Shown here piece by piece: positions 62,297 through 64,000 of a DNA stretch of 64,000 bases. The stretch's first letter is position 1. Every line of letters starts with the position of its first letter. The notes under the pieces were generated by a model that saw only the letters and a list, made by a program, of their open reading frames with translations, was not told the DNA's origin and did not search any database. Position numbers and translations under genes: made by a program. Source of the stretch: Callipepla californica brunnescens (taxonomy: Eukaryota; Chordata; Aves; Galliformes; Odontophoridae). The stretch is taken from contig JALIRH010000045.1 of the NCBI GenBank assembly GCA_023055505.1, positions 2,914,001-2,978,000 on the forward strand, written 5' to 3'.

Positions 62297-62310
62297 GTGA
62301 CACCTAGTGG
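62297..62310 (-). promoter_or_regulatory. Candidate CTCF core motif (13 of 14)
   Basis: The minus strand reads CCACTAGGTGTCAC, matching the CTCF core at 13 of 14 positions (T for G at position eleven). It is in a CpG-rich, G-rich stretch after the poly-G run. Confidence 0.3.
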
Positions 62311-62611
62311 GGGCAACGGGGACACCGCGAGGGGGGCGGTGGGAGCCGGGCTGGGGTCAGCCGGGAGGCAACGGTCACACGCCGGTCACATCCAAGCGAG
62401 GGCAGTCGTCCCCCCCCCCAATAACCCACCCCCCATCCCCCCCACTTCCCCGCCGGCCCCGAGCCCCCGGCGGGAGCCAATCGTCCAGAACGAGCCCCTG
62501 GCAGCCTCATTCCTCCCAGGTAATTTGTATAAATGAGGGACACCCAGCGCAGGCGAGGACAAAGGGTGGAGGAGCTGATGGAGAGCTCGGGCTTCGTCCC
62601 CAGCGCTGCGG

Positions 62612-62832
62612 GGATGGCACCCACGCGTGGCTGCTGGCACCCACTGATCGAGGCTGTCACCCCCACACCAGTGCTGTCACCCACCTATGGCTGCTAGCAC
62701 CCACTCACCGAGGCTGTGACCCATTCACAACTGTCATCACCTTCCAATGGCTTCGGTCAGCCACCCATGGCTGCTTGTCACCCCCCTCCCCCACTCTTGT
62801 CACCCACCCACCGCTGTTGTCACCCACTGACC
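62612..62832. repeat. Degenerate CACCCA/GGCTG minisatellite
   Basis: Variable units of about 15-30 bases built from GTCACCCACC, ATGGCTGCT and GAGGCTGT recur across about 220 bases. Divergence among units is high. Confidence 0.8.
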
Positions 62833-64000
62833 CATAGGCACTGGGGCCGTACCAGCAGTGGGTGCCCATCCCTCAGGGGTCCCCGAGAACCCCTCCACCC
62901 CCTCCGTGCCCATCACTGGGGCACACATCACAGCCATTCCCAGCACCTGGTCCCCCCGTGGGGCTCTGAGGAGCACTCCGACCATTTATTGTGCCCGGAA
63001 ATTTATAATGAACGCTGTTAAAGACTTCGTCTTTGACAGAGGTAATAATAAATTCACTGTTAAAGACAGTAGTTTAATTCCTTATACCCTCCAATACCGC
63101 ACAGAATAAACTATATTCATCACCGAGTAATTTTTTACCACATAAATCTTTAAAACTAACCGTTGTAGGCTGTTGAGGCTGAAATATTGTGAATTTATTA
63201 GATATGCCCATGTAGTATTGGATTCAGAGGTTTCCATTCGAATATATTACGGGGGAAATTTGTGTCTTTAAGTGTGACAATCCTTCCATTTTCCAGGGCC
63301 ACCGTTGTAGGCGGCAGTTCCTCCGGAGTTATCAGGCAGAGATTTAATGATGGAGGAGGGGGGTGAGAGGGAAGGGGGGGGGGGGATGTGTGTAGCAGTG
63401 CTCTATTTCAAATGGGTAACAAAAAAAAAAAGCTTTTGTTTGCGTTGTACCCCATTTCCCCCATGATTCTGAGTGGGAGCAGCTCTGATTTGGAGGGAGC
63501 AGTGGGGAAAAAAGTGAGGGCGAAGAGTTGGCACGTGGGCAGGGTCAGGGATGGAGGGCTTAGCCCAAAGGTGACGGCCGTCCCCTGGTCCCCAACGTGC
63601 CTAAGCCTGTTGCCTTTGCTAACGCGGAATGGAGAGCTTTGTTCGTTAGAGCCGTAGCTAATTATGAAAGCATCTCCCGGTTCACAAGGCGTGGGTAACA
63701 TTTTAAAGCAATGGACGCCGTAACATTTACAGCAGCTCCGTCGCCAAATGTCACGTCCAGGCTGCTGTCATTAGAGACCACTTAACAGATGGATGCCGCC
63801 GATGGTCCCGGGCACCCAGCAAAAAGTTTCCCTTTCCCATAACTCTCCCCCTAGAATCCAACGCCGTGCCATTCCCAAAGACTCAGCCCCAACGTCCCGA
63901 CCCTTCCAGCGCTCCTCTATGGGACAGCAGCAAATCAGGAGTTAAAAAGGCACAAAAAATGGGGCTATTCATGGCCAAAGTTGGACCTCACTCCCCCGCT

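Larger units (their letters stand above)
60290..64000. other. SKAP1: SKAP1 intron after the first SH3 exon (incomplete)
   Basis: The GT donor is at 60290-60291 and no acceptor with the rest of the SH3 domain is found before the window ends. Enhancer-like blocks lie at about 61330-61560 (AATTAATTTCGCAG, AGCTAATATAAAAATCC), 62080-62185, 62985-63270 (GGTAATAATAAATTCAC, ATAAACTATATTCATC) and 63630-63780. A 14-base poly-G is at 60685-60698 and a 12-base one near 63374-63385. Confidence 0.7.

Noticed and set aside
1..64000. tRNA, rRNA, CRISPR or bacterial-type systems
   Set aside because: No supporting structure; all tandem arrays are short-unit satellites without spacers, and gene structure is vertebrate.

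Overview
The window is vertebrate nuclear DNA, most likely from a bird and probably a galliform microchromosome. Three things point that way. The only gene is a spliced vertebrate gene. A truncated chicken-repeat-1 (CR1) LINE 3' end lies at about 43.46-43.60 kb. The DNA is CpG- and poly-G-rich with many simple tandem arrays. Species and chromosome are inferred; nothing in the sequence names them.

The one gene I can support is SKAP1 (Src kinase-associated phosphoprotein 1, SKAP55), on the + strand. Seven consecutive internal coding exons lie at 48460-48540, 49381-49464, 51183-51307, 51989-52052, 52147-52299, 56501-56557 and 60177-60289. All have AG/GT borders, and their phases join into one uninterrupted frame of 225 complete codons. 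They encode the whole PH domain, the acidic tyrosine-containing hinge and the first half of the SH3 domain. The N-terminal exons and the last SH3 exon(s) were not found. I saw no other protein-coding or RNA gene.

From 1 to 48459 the DNA is non-coding as far as I can see. It is either early SKAP1 intron(s) or SKAP1 upstream sequence. In vertebrates the SKAP1 5' side faces HOXB1, so the left part of the window should point toward the HOXB cluster. It alternates between low-information GC-rich DNA and AT-rich blocks full of homeodomain-type (TAAT/ATTA), CDX-, forkhead- and octamer-like words. These look like conserved non-coding enhancers, but conservation cannot be tested here. The stretch also holds a near-consensus DR5 retinoic-acid element (13283-13299) and several CTCF-like motifs that all point the same way. 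Two CpG-rich blocks (16.6-16.9 and 36.8-37.15 kb) are present, the second with a TATA-like word.

Tandem repeats are prominent: a 7-bp array (2.13 kb), a 20-bp minisatellite (17.04 kb), a purine hexamer array that drifts in composition (20.25 kb), a 17/19-bp minisatellite with higher-order structure (35.78 kb), and smaller arrays at 39.7, 41.2 and 62.6 kb. Many long open frames are artefacts of these arrays.

I found no convincing new protein system. The points most worth following are regulatory (DR5 element, co-oriented CTCF motifs, CpG/TATA block, enhancer-like blocks) and one SKAP1 protein detail: the basic pair before the tyrosine motif at the start of the SH3 domain is shifted by one residue.
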